64,000 nt of DNA from Sphingomonadales bacterium. GTDB taxonomy: Bacteria; Pseudomonadota; Alphaproteobacteria; Sphingomonadales; Sphingomonadaceae. The DNA is taken from positions 1-64,000 of the forward strand of contig JADJGU010000007.1 of the NCBI GenBank assembly GCA_016707885.1, given 5' to 3'. Below the pieces are notes generated by a model. That model ran no database searches. It saw nothing but the letters and a program-made list of their open reading frames with translations, and had not been told where the DNA came from. The position numbers and the translations under genes are program-made. This document shows positions 1 to 10,405 of the stretch, piece by piece (positions within the stretch are counted from its first letter, which is position 1; each line of letters opens with the position of its first letter).

Positions 1-1467
1 AACGCCGACGGCACCATTATCAACGCCCCTTTGGCGGGCATATGCAAAATATGGGCGAGGACGCCGCGTTACAAAGCACCTGCGCCGCCGCCGACCGAAC
101 CGGCCACGCCATGCTGCACGCGCTTGGTACCACCAGAGCCTGAAATACTGACGCGGATTTCTTCATCGAATATTTCAACTCGACCTGATCATGGAAGATG
201 GAGAGTGCAGGGCGTAATTGCTCTGTGCGTGGACGATGGCAGCATCCACCGTTTAGAAGCCATTCAGTCGTATTGGCCACCGGTGGCTATGGCCGCGCCG
301 ACACTACAGCGCAACTTCTGCACACACGTGCACGGGCGACGGTGGCGGCATGGTACTGCGTGCAAGTTTCGCCTTGCAGGACATGGAGTTCGTGCAGTTC
401 AACCGACGGGTATTTACGGCGCAGGTGTGTTGATCAAGAAGGTGCACGCGGGGAAAGGGCGTTACCCGATACTGACCAATAGCGAGGTGAGCGTTTCATG
501 GAACGCTATGCGCCTTCGGCCAAGGATCTCGCTTCGCGTGACGTCGTGTCGCGTTCAATGGCACTCGAAATGCGCGAAGGTCGTGGTGTCGGCCCGAACA
601 AGGACCATATCTACCTGCACCTCGACCATATCGATCCAAAGGTGCTGGCGGAACGCCTGCCAGGTATCACCGAAAGCGGCAAGATTTTCGCGGTGTCGAC
701 CTGACCCGCAGCCGCTGCCGGTTTGCCGACCGTTCATTATAATATGGGTGGCATTCCTGCAATTATCGGCCAGATCGTGACCAAGAAGGGCGAAGACCCT
801 GAAGTTGTTGTTCCCGGCCTCTATGCTGTTGGTGAAGCGGCGTGCGTGTCTGTCCATGGGGCCAACCGTCTGGGATCGAACTCGCTGATCGACTCTCGTC
901 GTCTTTGGTCGCGCAACCGGCCTGCACCTCAAGGAAACGCTGAAGCCCAATGCTGCGCAAAAGGCGTTGCCAAAGGATTCGGCCGATTTGGCACTCGCTC
1001 GCGTTGACCATTTCCGCAACGCCAAGGGTGGTTCACCCACCGCCGAAGTGCGCTTGCAGATGCAGCAGACGATGCAAAAGCATGCGGCAGTTTTCCGTGA
1101 CAGCGCGTTGCTCGCCGAGGGCTGCGAAATCATGCAGAAGGTGAACCAGCGAATGCAGGACATCTCGGTCAGCGACCGCAGCCTGATCTGGAACACCGAT
1201 CTTGTTGAAACGCTCGAACTCGACAATCTGATGAGTCAGGCGATTTGCACCATCGAAGGGGCAAACGCTCGCAAGGAAAGCCGTGGCGCGCATGCGCATG
1301 AGGATTTCCCCGATCGCGACGACAAGAACTGGATGAAGCACACCGTCAGCTGGTTCGAAGGCTGGGGCGGCAAGGGCGGAAAGGTCACTTTGGACTACCG
1401 CCCGGTCCACGATTATACCCTGACTGACGAGGTCGAGTATATCAAGCCGAAGGCGCGGGTTTACTAA
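1..1467 (+). pseudogene. sdhA: Succinate dehydrogenase flavoprotein subunit, 3' part, multiply frameshifted
   Basis: Stitching the three frames gives the SdhA sequence from about residue 155 to the C-terminus: the FAD-domain stretch ADRTGHAMLHAL, then LATGGYGRA, the catalytic-region FMERYAPSAKDLASRDVV, and GANRLGSNSLID. From about base 960 to the TAA at 1465-1467 one frame is intact and ends in EYIKPKARVY. SdhA oxidises succinate to fumarate in complex II at the inner membrane. Roughly ten frame changes are packed into bases 1-960, with missing and extra bases. The gene is normally indispensable for aerobic growth, so error near a contig or read end is more likely than true decay. The 5' part lies outside the window, and no sdhB follows. 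Confidence 0.9.
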
Positions 1468-1473
1468 CGCGAC

Positions 1474-1809
1474 ATGGTTTCGCCGACAGTCATTGCAACG
1501 CTGACGGAACTAGCGTTGAACAAGCGAGTGCAAGACGCAGCTTCGAAACTTGTTGGGAAGGTATACGGCAAAGTATTTTCAAGTTCGGACGCGATTTCGC
1601 TGTCAGACGCTCCGCCGTTGAAGCCTTCAATGACCGTTGAAGAACTGGCCGAACAGGTTGATAGGCTGCCTAACTCTGAAGAGTTGGCCACTGCATTCGC
1701 ACTACTTCAAGCGGACATAGATCGTCAGCACCCAATTACACGGCTGCTGATGGGTGGTGTCCTGATTGCCTTGCTGGCTGTTTTGGCAACACTTATTTGG
1801 ATGAGGTAG
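1474..1809 (+). CDS. Small C-terminally anchored membrane protein, unknown function
   Basis: This is a 111-residue protein starting 6 bases after the sdhA stop, in the same direction, so it is probably co-transcribed. Residues 1-85 are soluble and mildly acidic (a VEELAEQVDRLPNSEEL segment suggests a short helix). Residues about 88-109 (RLLMGGVLIALLAVLATLIWM) form one C-terminal transmembrane helix. No strong ribosome site precedes the ATG, which fits translational coupling. I do not recognise a family. Its place where sdhB might be expected is notable, but nothing in it resembles an iron-sulfur subunit. Confidence 0.6.
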   Translation: MVSPTVIATLTELALNKRVQDAASKLVGKVYGKVFSSSDAISLSDAPPLKPSMTVEELAEQVDRLPNSEELATAFALLQADIDRQHPITRLLMGGVLIALLAVLATLIWMR

Positions 1810-1847
1810 GTGATCGAACACAGTAGCCTGCGCTATGGCGATCGGAG

Positions 1848-2849
1848 TTAGTTGTAGAGCCTGTTAAAAACATCAGCCGTAAGACTCAAGCTGCGCTTCC
1901 GTTTGTCATGATCGAAAATCGAACAAGAGACGATGATTTCGTCCGCTTGGGTGCGTTCGATGAATTTCGACATTCCGTCTCGAATGGTGTCGAGCGAGCC
2001 GATTGCACTGCAGGAAAGAACCTCGTCGAGCATCGCAGCGATATGCGGCGGCAGGCTTTCCTTATAGCCCTCCACCGGCGGTTGCATCTGGCGCGGATTG
2101 CCGGTGCGCAGGCCAACAAAGCTCTGCTGGATCGAACTCGCCAGAAATTCCGCTTCGGCATCGCTGTCTGCGGCAATCACATTCATTGCAGCAATGGCAT
2201 GGGGCTTATCAAGAAACTCGGATGGTTTGAAATCGCTGCGATAGACATGCAGTGCCTCGTCGAGCAATTGCGGCGCGAAATGGCTGGCGAAGGCGTATGG
2301 CAGGCCGAGCAGCGCCGCGACTTGGGCGCCGTAAAGGCTGCTGCCCAGAATGTAGAACGGTACATCCGCCCCGGCACCCGGCGTCGCGCTGATGCCCGTG
2401 CGGCCATCATCGGCAAAATAGCTTTGCAGTTCCACTATATCGCGAACAAAGGCATTGGGATCGCTATCGAGTGTGCGGCGGATGGCGTGGGCGACGCGTT
2501 GGTCGCTGCCGGGAGCACGACCGAGCCCGAGGTCGATGCGACCCGGATAAAGCGCGTCTAATGTGCCAAACTGTTCGGCGATCACCAGCGGCGCATGGTT
2601 GGGCAACATGATGCCGCCTGCGCCGACGCGGATAGTCTTCGTCGCAGCAGCGATATGCCCGATCACAACCGAGGTTGCCGCGCTGGCGATGCCTTTCATT
2701 CCGTGATGTTCGGCGACCCAGAAGCGTGTGAAGCCGAGCGTTTCGGCGTGCGCCGCAAGATCGGCGGCATTGGCCAATGCTTGAGGAACGGTTCCGCCTT
2801 CGACGACGGGGACGAGATCGAGAATGGAGTATGCGGTCATGGCCATCAT
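1848..2849 (-). CDS. LLM-class flavin-dependent oxidoreductase, YhbW type
   Basis: The 333-residue protein has the YhbW-type bacterial luciferase-like pattern. It opens with YSILDLVPVVEGGTVPQAL, followed by RFWVAEHHGMKGIASAATSV, GAGGIMLPNHAPLVIAEQFG and PGRIDLGLGRAPGSDQ. Members fold as a TIM barrel and use reduced FMN for oxidation; the substrate of this subgroup is not established. Three candidate starts lie within nine bases (2849, 2846, 2840); the longest is given. The gene is divergent from the LysE-type exporter, 71 bases away, and shows no other operon partner. Confidence 0.88.
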   Translation of the reverse strand: MMAMTAYSILDLVPVVEGGTVPQALANAADLAAHAETLGFTRFWVAEHHGMKGIASAATSVVIGHIAAATKTIRVGAGGIMLPNHAPLVIAEQFGTLDALYPGRIDLGLGRAPGSDQRVAHAIRRTLDSDPNAFVRDIVELQSYFADDGRTGISATPGAGADVPFYILGSSLYGAQVAALLGLPYAFASHFAPQLLDEALHVYRSDFKPSEFLDKPHAIAAMNVIAADSDAEAEFLASSIQQSFVGLRTGNPRQMQPPVEGYKESLPPHIAAMLDEVLSCSAIGSLDTIRDGMSKFIERTQADEIIVSCSIFDHDKRKRSLSLTADVFNRLYN

Positions 2850-2920
2850 CTAGGCATGGCACCCTGAAAATGCCAAGCAGCAATCGACAGTGGCCGTTGG
2901 TGCTGCCATAGGCAGGGCGA

Positions 2921-3535
2921 ATGTTCACATCTAATTTCCTGCCCTTTTTGCTCACTGCAATACTGATAGAGCTTACGCCCGGTCCGAATATGGCTTGGAT
3001 TGCGTTGACCGGTGCCAGCGTGGGAAAGCGGGCGGCGCTGGCGGCCACTGCAGGCATTGCTTTGGGCCTTTCTGTTGTTGGGGCGGCGACTGCTTTTGGT
3101 CTCGCAGAACTGGCTCAAGCGTCGCCCTATTTGTTTGCACTGCTGCGTTATGCAGGGGCTGCCTATTTGTTATGGCTTGCGTGGAAGGCGTGGGAGGGAA
3201 AGAGTGACGTTTCGCCTGAACATGCTCATAATGGCAATGTGCGCTGGTTTCGCCACGGGCTTTTGCTCAACCTGTTGAACCCGAAAGCAGCTCTGTTTTT
3301 CGTGGCAATCCTGCCCAGCTATGTCGATAGTGCTGCGCCGATTATGCCGCAGACGCTGCTGCTGTCCGCGACCTATGTCGCTGTGGCGACGCTTGTGCAC
3401 CTCTTGCTCGCCTTGCTGGCCGGGCGGGCGCATGAGTGGTTTGAGCGAGGACAAAATGCTGTTCTTGTCCGGAAGGCATGTGCACTGTTGATCGCGGCGG
3501 TCGCAATCTGGTTTCTTATCAGTACAGCGAATTGA
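2921..3535 (+). CDS. LysE/RhtB-family amino-acid exporter
   Basis: The 204-residue integral membrane protein has about six hydrophobic segments and the family signature near the N-terminus, LTPGPNMAWIALTGASVGKRAAL. A second conserved stretch, LLNLLNPKAALFFVAILPSY, lies mid-protein. LysE/RhtB proteins export amino acids or homoserine lactones across the inner membrane; the substrate cannot be told from sequence. It sits divergent from the LLM oxidoreductase and has no partner gene. Confidence 0.87.
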   Translation: MFTSNFLPFLLTAILIELTPGPNMAWIALTGASVGKRAALAATAGIALGLSVVGAATAFGLAELAQASPYLFALLRYAGAAYLLWLAWKAWEGKSDVSPEHAHNGNVRWFRHGLLLNLLNPKAALFFVAILPSYVDSAAPIMPQTLLLSATYVAVATLVHLLLALLAGRAHEWFERGQNAVLVRKACALLIAAVAIWFLISTAN

Positions 3536-3622
3536 TGGTGGCGTTCACTCGCCGTTCAGTTTGGCGGTCGCAGATGAAGCGTGCAAATTTGTAGATGAAT
3601 TGAGTGGAGAGGAGCAGCTCTT

Positions 3623-5026
3623 ATGGCCACCGAACGTTCTCCCGGTTTCAAACTGTTTTTTGCGGGGCTGATCGGCCTTGTGCTCGCCATCCCACTGATG
3701 ATGGTTTTTGCACTGTCTTGGGACAGGCAGGAACAGGCCAATACCGCCCAGACCTCGATTGCTGCAGGCTGGGGCGGGCCGCAGGTTGTGGTCGGGCCGG
3801 TGCTGGTCATTCCTTACACCACCGACAATGTCGAAACCGTGACCGAAAATGGCCAACAGACAACGCGGACCGTGCGGGGTCAGCGCGAATTGTTTCTTTC
3901 GCCTGAAACCAACGCGATGAAGCCCGACCTTCGCCCCGAGCGGAAGAAGAAGTCGATCTATGAAAGCGTGCTGTTTGTTGCCGAAAATAGCGGCAGTGCG
4001 CGGTTTGCACTGCCAGCCGATTTCGCCCGCTACGGCATCCCCCGTGATAGCCTCAACCTGGCCGGAGCTGAATTGCGCTTTGGTGTTTCGGATGCGCGGG
4101 GATTGCAGGCGGACAGCAAAGTGCAAGTCAATGGAACTGCACTGGAATTGCAACCGGGCAAGGGGCTGGCGGCCTCAGGCAATTCAGGGTTTTTTACCTT
4201 CATCGACTGGGATGGCACGACGCCCCTGAACGTCAATTACAGCTATGCCTTCCGCGGCAACAAATCGCTGACAATGGTACCGCGTGGCAAGGAAACCAGT
4301 TGGGAAGTCAAGTCGACTTGGCCCAGCCCAAGCTTTGCCGGTGATTTCCTCCCGACCAAGCGCACGATTTCGGACAAGGGCTTTTCTTCGGCGCACAAGG
4401 TTACCAACCTGGCTCTTGGCCAGTCTCTTGTGCTGAAAGAAGACCTCGGCATGCCGCAGCTTGATGGCGGCTATGTCGCACCGATGGTGGCTTCATCGGC
4501 CAGTGCGCAGCCCGTGGGCGGACCTTCGCAGGCCGCCACGATAGGCCTTATCGAACCTGTTGACCTTTACAGCCAGGTCGATCGTTCGGTGAAATATGGC
4601 TTCCTGTTCATCGGCTTCACCTTCCTCGCTTTCCTGATGTTTGACGTGGTCGGCGGGGCAAAGGTTGCTGCTGCCGAGTATCTGCTGACCGGGGCAGGGC
4701 TGGTGCTGTTCTTCGTGATGCTGCTCGCCTTTGCCGAGGTCATCGGCTTCACCTGGGCTTATTTGCTGGCGGGTGGCGCGATTACCGGCTTGCTGACTGC
4801 CTATTCCGCAGCGGTACTGAAAAGCTGGCTGCGCGCGCGGGTGATCGGCGGGCTGCTGGTCGGGCTGTATGCCACGCTCTACGTCCTGCTCAATCTTGAA
4901 GCCTATGCTCTGATTATTGGATCGATCCTGCTCTTTGTCGCCCTTGCGGTGGTGATGTGGGCAACCCGGCACATCGATTGGGGTGCAAAGCGCGGCGCGG
5001 AGGAGCCTAGCGCCAGCGCAGCATAG
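3623..5026 (+). CDS. creD: Inner-membrane protein CreD
   Basis: The 467-residue protein starts with one transmembrane helix (about residues 10-32). A long periplasmic domain follows, with the CreD hallmark QVVVGPVLVIPY near residue 53. The C-terminal third (about 325-455) carries five to six further helices. CreD is an envelope protein linked in enterobacteria to the CreBC two-component system and beta-lactam tolerance. No creB or creC is adjacent, so the role here is open. A ribosome site (GGAGAGGAG) precedes the ATG. The end overlaps the convergent lldD by 20 bases. Confidence 0.85.
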   Translation: MATERSPGFKLFFAGLIGLVLAIPLMMVFALSWDRQEQANTAQTSIAAGWGGPQVVVGPVLVIPYTTDNVETVTENGQQTTRTVRGQRELFLSPETNAMKPDLRPERKKKSIYESVLFVAENSGSARFALPADFARYGIPRDSLNLAGAELRFGVSDARGLQADSKVQVNGTALELQPGKGLAASGNSGFFTFIDWDGTTPLNVNYSYAFRGNKSLTMVPRGKETSWEVKSTWPSPSFAGDFLPTKRTISDKGFSSAHKVTNLALGQSLVLKEDLGMPQLDGGYVAPMVASSASAQPVGGPSQAATIGLIEPVDLYSQVDRSVKYGFLFIGFTFLAFLMFDVVGGAKVAAAEYLLTGAGLVLFFVMLLAFAEVIGFTWAYLLAGGAITGLLTAYSAAVLKSWLRARVIGGLLVGLYATLYVLLNLEAYALIIGSILLFVALAVVMWATRHIDWGAKRGAEEPSASAA

Positions 5027-6155
5027 AGCTGTTTAGCTCCGCGACGGATCGGACGCCCATGAGTTTCATGCCGCGTTCGATCTCGTCGCGCAGCTTGCCA
5101 ACGATGCGATCAACGCCCCGGCTCGCCAGCGGCAGCCAGTGCGTAAAGATAGAGCGGCCGCCCGAGCAGGCGGTCGCACCAGCTGCGAGCGCCTTCAGCA
5201 CATGCGTCCCGCGACGGACGCCACCATCGCAGATGATATCGATTTTCCCGCCGACGGCATCGGCGATCTCGGCGATCTGATCGAAGGGCGAACGCGAGCC
5301 ATCGAGCTGCCGCCCGCCATGGTTGGACACCATGATCGCCGTCGCTCCTATATCTACCGCGCGCTTGGCATCCTCGACCGACATCACACCCTTCAGGCAA
5401 AATTGCCCGCCCCATTCGGCGCGGATCGCTTCCGCCATTTTCCAGTCCATCGACTGATCGAGCATGGTGTTGAAATAATCGGCGACCGACACCGCGACAT
5501 TGGTACCCTCACTGACATGCGTTGAAAGATTGGGCAGCGAAAATTTCTCGCGGAAAAGATAGTTCATCACCCAGCCGGGGTGTGTTGCATAGCTCAGCAC
5601 CGAAGAAGGTGTGAAGCGCGGCGGAGAGGTGAAGCCGGTACGCAAACAACGTTCGCGATTGCCAGCTACTATGGTGTCTACCGTCAACGTGATGGCATCG
5701 AAATTTGCCGCCTTACAGCGCTCGACCATAGACTTGTTCAGACCCTTGTCCTTGTGGATATAGAGTTGGAACATCTTTGGCGTTTTGATCGCCGCTCCGA
5801 CCTCTTCGATGCTGACCGTCGCAAGGCTTGAAATGCCGAACCAGGTGTTGAAGCGCTCGGCCACAGCCGCCACCGCGCGTTCGCCCTGCCAGTGGAACAG
5901 CCGCTGCAAGGCTGTGGGAGATAGAAATAACGGCATGCCGATCTTCTTGCCCATCACCGTTGTCGACATGTCGATGTTTTCAACACCGGCGAGAACATTG
6001 GGTACCAGATCGCAATCGTCGAAGGCTGATGCGTTTCGACCCTTGGTTACCTCATCATCACCCGCTCCGTCGATGTAATGGAAGACAGGCGAGGGCAAAC
6101 GGCGTTTCGCCAGCCGCCGGAAATCTTCAACATTGTGGCAATCGGAAAGACGCAT
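5007..6155 (-). CDS. lldD: FMN-dependent L-lactate dehydrogenase / 2-hydroxyacid oxidase
   Basis: The 382-residue protein matches the LldD/glycolate-oxidase TIM-barrel family: VFHYIDGAGDDEVT near the N-terminus, LFLSPTALQRLFHWQGE, and the catalytic and FMN-binding stretch MVSNHGGRQLDGSRSPFDQI with DIICDGGVRRGTHVLKALAAGA. It oxidises L-lactate (or a related 2-hydroxyacid) to the 2-oxoacid and passes electrons to the quinone pool from the inner face of the membrane. It lies 6 bases behind the zinc peptidase gene on the same strand, so the two may be co-transcribed. Lactate versus another 2-hydroxyacid as substrate cannot be settled from sequence. Confidence 0.85.
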   Translation of the reverse strand: MRLSDCHNVEDFRRLAKRRLPSPVFHYIDGAGDDEVTKGRNASAFDDCDLVPNVLAGVENIDMSTTVMGKKIGMPLFLSPTALQRLFHWQGERAVAAVAERFNTWFGISSLATVSIEEVGAAIKTPKMFQLYIHKDKGLNKSMVERCKAANFDAITLTVDTIVAGNRERCLRTGFTSPPRFTPSSVLSYATHPGWVMNYLFREKFSLPNLSTHVSEGTNVAVSVADYFNTMLDQSMDWKMAEAIRAEWGGQFCLKGVMSVEDAKRAVDIGATAIMVSNHGGRQLDGSRSPFDQIAEIADAVGGKIDIICDGGVRRGTHVLKALAAGATACSGGRSIFTHWLPLASRGVDRIVGKLRDEIERGMKLMGVRSVAELNSSMLRWR

Positions 6156-6161
6156 TGAAGG

Positions 6162-7063
6162 TCAGGATGTGCCGCCGAAATAATCGCAGCTGTTGGGATC
6201 ACCACTTTGCAGGCCTTTTTTCAGCGCCGCCATGCGCTGTTCGCTGGTGCCATGAGTGAACATGCTCTCGACCGGAGCACGCCCGGCATCGCGCATAAGC
6301 TTGTCATCGCCGATTGCGTGCGCGGCGCGCATGCCCTCCTCGATATCGCCTGCTTCGATACGGGCTGCATTTTCTGGCCCAGACACCCGGCAAGCCAATC
6401 TGCCTGCAACTCCATCCGCACTTGCAAAGCGTTGCCTTCGGCCTGGCTTGCGCGTGCCTGTGCGCTGCGAACTTGATCAGCGACGCCCGTCAAATTCTGG
6501 ATATGATGCCCGACTTCATGCGCGATGACATAAGCATAAGCGAAATCGCCGCCGCCGCTCATCTGCTGCATCTGCTGGAAGAAGGTCGTGTCGAGATAGA
6601 CACCTTGGTCAGCAGGGCAATAGAATGGCCCCATTGCCGATTGTGCAGAGCCGCAGCCTGATTGTGTGCCCTGCTGATAGAAATTGAGTGTCGTTGGCTG
6701 GTAACGCTGGCCCGCCTGCGCAAACAATGCACCCCAAGTGTCCTCGGTGGATTTCAGAACGCGGCAGGCGAACAGCTCCTCTTGCGTGTCGCAAGCCTGA
6801 TTGCCGCCCGTGCCCTGTTGCGCGGTCTCGGTAGGAGCCATGCCACTGCCGCCCAGATTGAGCATGCCACTGGAAAATACGAAATAGCCGACAACAGCCA
6901 AAATCAGCAATGTGCCGCATCCCATTTTCCGACCGAATAATAGCGGGAGCAGCCCGAATATCAGCGAGCCCATGCCGCCTCCGCCGCCACCCATGCTGAA
7001 ACCTCCGCCACCGGCGCCGTGGTCACGGGTGTTGTTGCTTGGATCCAGATCGTCGAGACGCAT
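6162..7063 (-). pseudogene. YpfJ-family neutral zinc metallopeptidase, one-base frameshift
   Basis: The first frame gives an N-terminus rich in glycine (GGGGFSMGGGGGGMG), one transmembrane helix, then the peptidase core with the zinc motif HEVGHHIQ and MELQADWLAG. The expected C-terminus (PENAARIEAGDIEEG, FTHGTSEQRMAALKKG, SGDPNSCDYF) lies in another frame that ends at 6162. One missing base restores a single protein of about 300 residues, LAG followed by VSGPENAARIE. The likeliest spot is the C run at 6386-6388 (plus strand). A homopolymer error is probable. The gene is upstream of lldD on the same strand. The family's physiological substrate is unknown. Confidence 0.85.
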
Positions 7064-7164
7064 GGCGATTCTCCCTACTCGCGTTCAATCAAGCATTGCG
7101 GTTTTGCTGCAAAAGCGCAAGGAAGAAGGCGGATTTACAAACAGTACCGCAAAGGACTTCTCCC

Positions 7165-7951
7165 ATGTTTCTCAAAGGCAAAACCGCTCTGATTACCGGC
7201 TCCACATCAGGTATCGGTCTGGGCTATGCACGGGCACTGGCTGCCGAAGGGGCCAGCGTGATGATCAACGGCTTTGGCGATGCGGAAGAGATTCAAAGTC
7301 ATGTCGAAGAGCTGATCCGCACCAGCAATGCGGGCGCGCTCTACTCGCCAGCGGACATGACGAAGCCCGAGGAAATTCGTGCGATGGTTGCCGATTGCAC
7401 CGCCAAATTGGGTGCGCCTGATATATTGATCAACAATGCGGGCATCCAGCACGTGTCTCCGGTCGAAACATTCCCTGAGGATAAATGGGATGCGATCATC
7501 GCCATCATCCTATCGTCTGCCTTTCACACGACCAAGGCAGTTGTGCCCGCGATGAAGGAAAAGGGCTGGGGCCGCATCATTAACACCGGTTCGATGCACA
7601 GCCTCGTCGCTTCGCCCTTCAAAAAGTGCCTATAACGCCGCAAAGCACGGCATTGCTGGTTTAACCAAAACCATTGCGTTGGAAGTCGCCCGTGATGGCA
7701 TCACCGTCAACAATATCTGTCCGGGCTATGTCTGGACTTCGCTGGTCGAGAACCAGATCCCTGATACGATGAAAGCACGCGGGTTGACCCGAGACCAGGT
7801 AATCAACGACGTGCTACTCGCTGCACAACCGCAGAAGCAATTTGTGCAGGTGGAGCAATTGGCTTCGCTGGCAGTCTATTTGTGCAGTGATGCGGCAGGA
7901 GCCATCACCGGCGCCAATCTCTCAATGGATGGGGGCTGGACCGCTCAATAG
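7165..7951 (+). pseudogene. bdhA: 3-hydroxybutyrate dehydrogenase, one-base frameshift
   Basis: This is an SDR-family protein. The NAD-binding motif TGSTSGIGLGYA, NNAG (INNAGIQHVSPVE) and catalytic Ser in INTGSMHSLVASPFK are in the first frame. The YNAAKHG catalytic Tyr-Lys and NNICPGYVWTSLVENQIPD are in the next. The shift falls in the five-A run at 7621-7625; four A would give a continuous SPFKSAYNAAKHG. BdhA interconverts 3-hydroxybutyrate and acetoacetate in PHB turnover. The chosen ATG has AAAGGA eight bases upstream; the longer upstream reading frame lacks support. A homopolymer error is the likely cause. Confidence 0.9.
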
Positions 7952-8123
7952 TGTAATGCATCGCATTTTCGAGAAATTCGAACATTGGCTCTCGAACAAT
8001 CGATTTAGTCGATAACAGTGCAAGGAAAAACTCGATGGTATTGTCATGGGGTTGAGATAGTTAGAACCTATAGTGCTGTGTGTCGCACCAGAATCCGAAC
8101 TCATAAACAGGATAGGAAAAGCC

Positions 8124-10314
8124 ATGAACGACCAAACTCCCATCAACACTGGCGGCGGTTGCCCGGTCCACAAGGATGCGGCCCGCTCGCTGCTAGGCCG
8201 TACCAACAAAGATTGGTGGCCCGAAGCTCTTCCCGTCGACATCCCTGCATCAGGGTGGTGTTTCGCCTGACCCGATGGGACCGGACTTTGACTATGTCCA
8301 AGCGTTCAAGTCGATCGACTATCAGGCTCTAAAGGCTGACCTGACAGCGCTGATGACAGACAGCAAGCCTTGGTGGCCGGCCGATTATGGCCATTATGGT
8401 CCTTTCTTCATCCGTATGGCCTGGCACGCTGCAGGCACCTATCGCACCGCCGATGGTCGTGGCGGCGCCAATAGCGGTCAACAGCGTTTTGCTCCGCTCA
8501 ACTCGTGGCCGGATAACGGCAACCTCGACAAGGCGCGTCGTCTTTTGTGGCCGATCAAGCAGAAATATGGCCAGAAAATCAGCTGGGCCGACCTGTTCAT
8601 CCTCGCAGGCAATGTCGCCATCGAGTCGATGGGTGGACCAGTATTCGGTTTCGGCGGCGGCCGTGCCGACGTCTACGAACCCGAAAAAGACATTTACTGG
8701 GGTGAAGAAGACCTTTGGGTCGACCAGGGTGCCGAAACCCGCATTCAGCCGGAGAAGCAGCTCGATCTCGAAAATCCTCTGGCTGCGATTCAGATGGGTC
8801 TGATCTACGTCAATCCGGAAGGCCCGGGCGGAAATCCTGACCCGCTTTTGTCGGCACGCGACATGCGCATCACCTTCGCCCGCATGGCGATGAACGATGA
8901 AGAGACCGTCGCGCTTACAGCTGGCGGCCATGCTTTCGGCAAGGCTCACGGCGCTATTCCTGCTGACCAGTTGAGCGGAAGCCCTGAATCTGAAGCTCTG
9001 GAAAAGATGGGCTTTGGCTGGGCAACGGATCCGGAACAGATTGCATCTGGTAAAATCACCACATCCGGCATCGAAGGCGCATGGTCGAACAATCCGACAC
9101 AGTGGGGCGGTGACTATTTCCGCCTGCTGTTCAAATATGACTATAAGCTGGTTCACAGCCCCGCTGGTGCCCAGCAGTGGACGCCTATCGATCCCGATCC
9201 CGCAGATATGGCGCCGGATGCGCGTGACCCGTCGAAGCGCGTGCCGACCATGATGACGACCGCAGACATGGCGCTGAAAATGGACCCTGAATATCGCAAG
9301 ATTTCGGAACGGTTCCGCGACGATCAGGCCGCACTAGACGATGCCTTTGCACGCGCCTGGTTCAAACTGTGCCATCGCGATATGGGCCCCAAAGCCCGCT
9401 ATCACGGTCCGGAAGTACCGAAGGAAGACCTGATCTGGCAGGATCCGGTTCCCGCAGGTACGATGCCTTCGGACGCAGACGTTGCTGCATTCAAGACCAA
9501 CATTCTTGCAAGCGGTGTCGCTGCGAGCGATCTTATCAAGGCAGCTTGGGCTTCCGCCTCCACCTATCGCAAGAGCGATCATCGTGGCGGGGCAAATGGC
9601 GCTCGTGTGCGCTTGGCGCCGCAAAAGGATTGGGCAGTGAATGAGCCTGCGCAGCTGTCTGCGACGCTTGCTAAGATCGACGAACTGCGTGGCTCGCTGT
9701 CGATGGCGGACGCAATTGTTCTGGCAGGCAGCGCTGCAGTCGAAAAGGCTGCCAAGGATGCTGGTTATAATGTGACCGTCCCCTTCACTGGCGGCCGTGG
9801 TGATGCGACGCAGGAATGGACTGATGCCGAAAGCTTCGACGTTCTTGAACCGCGCGCCGATGGATTCCGGAACTATCTGTCGAACAAATTCTCGGTGAAG
9901 ACCGAGGAGTTGCTCATCGACCGCGCCGCTTTGCTTGGGCTGTCGGCTCCGGAAATGACCGCTCTAGTCGGTGGCCTCCGCGTGCTTGGTGCCAATCATG
10001 GAGGTCGTTCGCATGGCGTCTTCACCAATCGGGTTGGCCAACTAACCAACGATTTCTTCGTCAATCTGCTGGATATGGATACCTTCTGGGAAACTGTAGA
10101 TGGTAGCAGCGATGAAGAATTTGTCGGTTACACCCGTGGTGGCCGGATTGAACGCTGGCGCGCAACGCGGGCCGACCTTGTGTTCGGTTCCAATTCGCAG
10201 TTGCGGGCAGTAGCCGAGGTCTATGCCGAAAAGGGTAACGAGCAAAAGTTCGTCGCTGACTTTGTCAAGGCATGGGTCAAGGTCATGAACGCCGACCGCT
10301 TCGATCTCGCTTGA
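8124..10314 (+). pseudogene. katG: Catalase-peroxidase KatG, one-base frameshift near the N-terminus
   Basis: The N-terminal part (MNDQTPINTGGGCPVHKDAA to WWPEALPVDI) is in one frame. The remaining ~680 residues, from HQGGVSPDPMGPDFDY on, are in another. Removing one C from the CCC at 8243-8245 gives the normal LHQGGVSP junction and a protein of about 730 residues, the usual KatG length. The haem pocket MAWHAAGTYR, the adduct Tyr region GLIYVNPEGPGG and Met region EKMGFGWATDPEQ are all present, as is the second peroxidase-like domain. KatG removes hydrogen peroxide in the cytoplasm. No oxyR is adjacent. Confidence 0.93.
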
Positions 10315-10327
10315 TCTCTGGATAAGT

Positions 10328-10369
10328 AAAAAAAGGGCTGTCACGCTTTAGGTGTGGCAGCCCTTTTTG
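10328..10369. terminator. Bidirectional intrinsic terminator between katG and the 10.4-10.8 kb gene
   Basis: The arms AAAAAGGGCTG (10330-10340) and CAGCCCTTTTT (10358-10368) pair perfectly around a short loop. Each strand reads a GC stem followed by a T run, so it can end both katG and the convergent minus-strand gene. Confidence 0.85.
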
Positions 10370-10405
10370 TTTACGATATTTCGTAGATGCTGAAGGACCT
10401 ACAAG

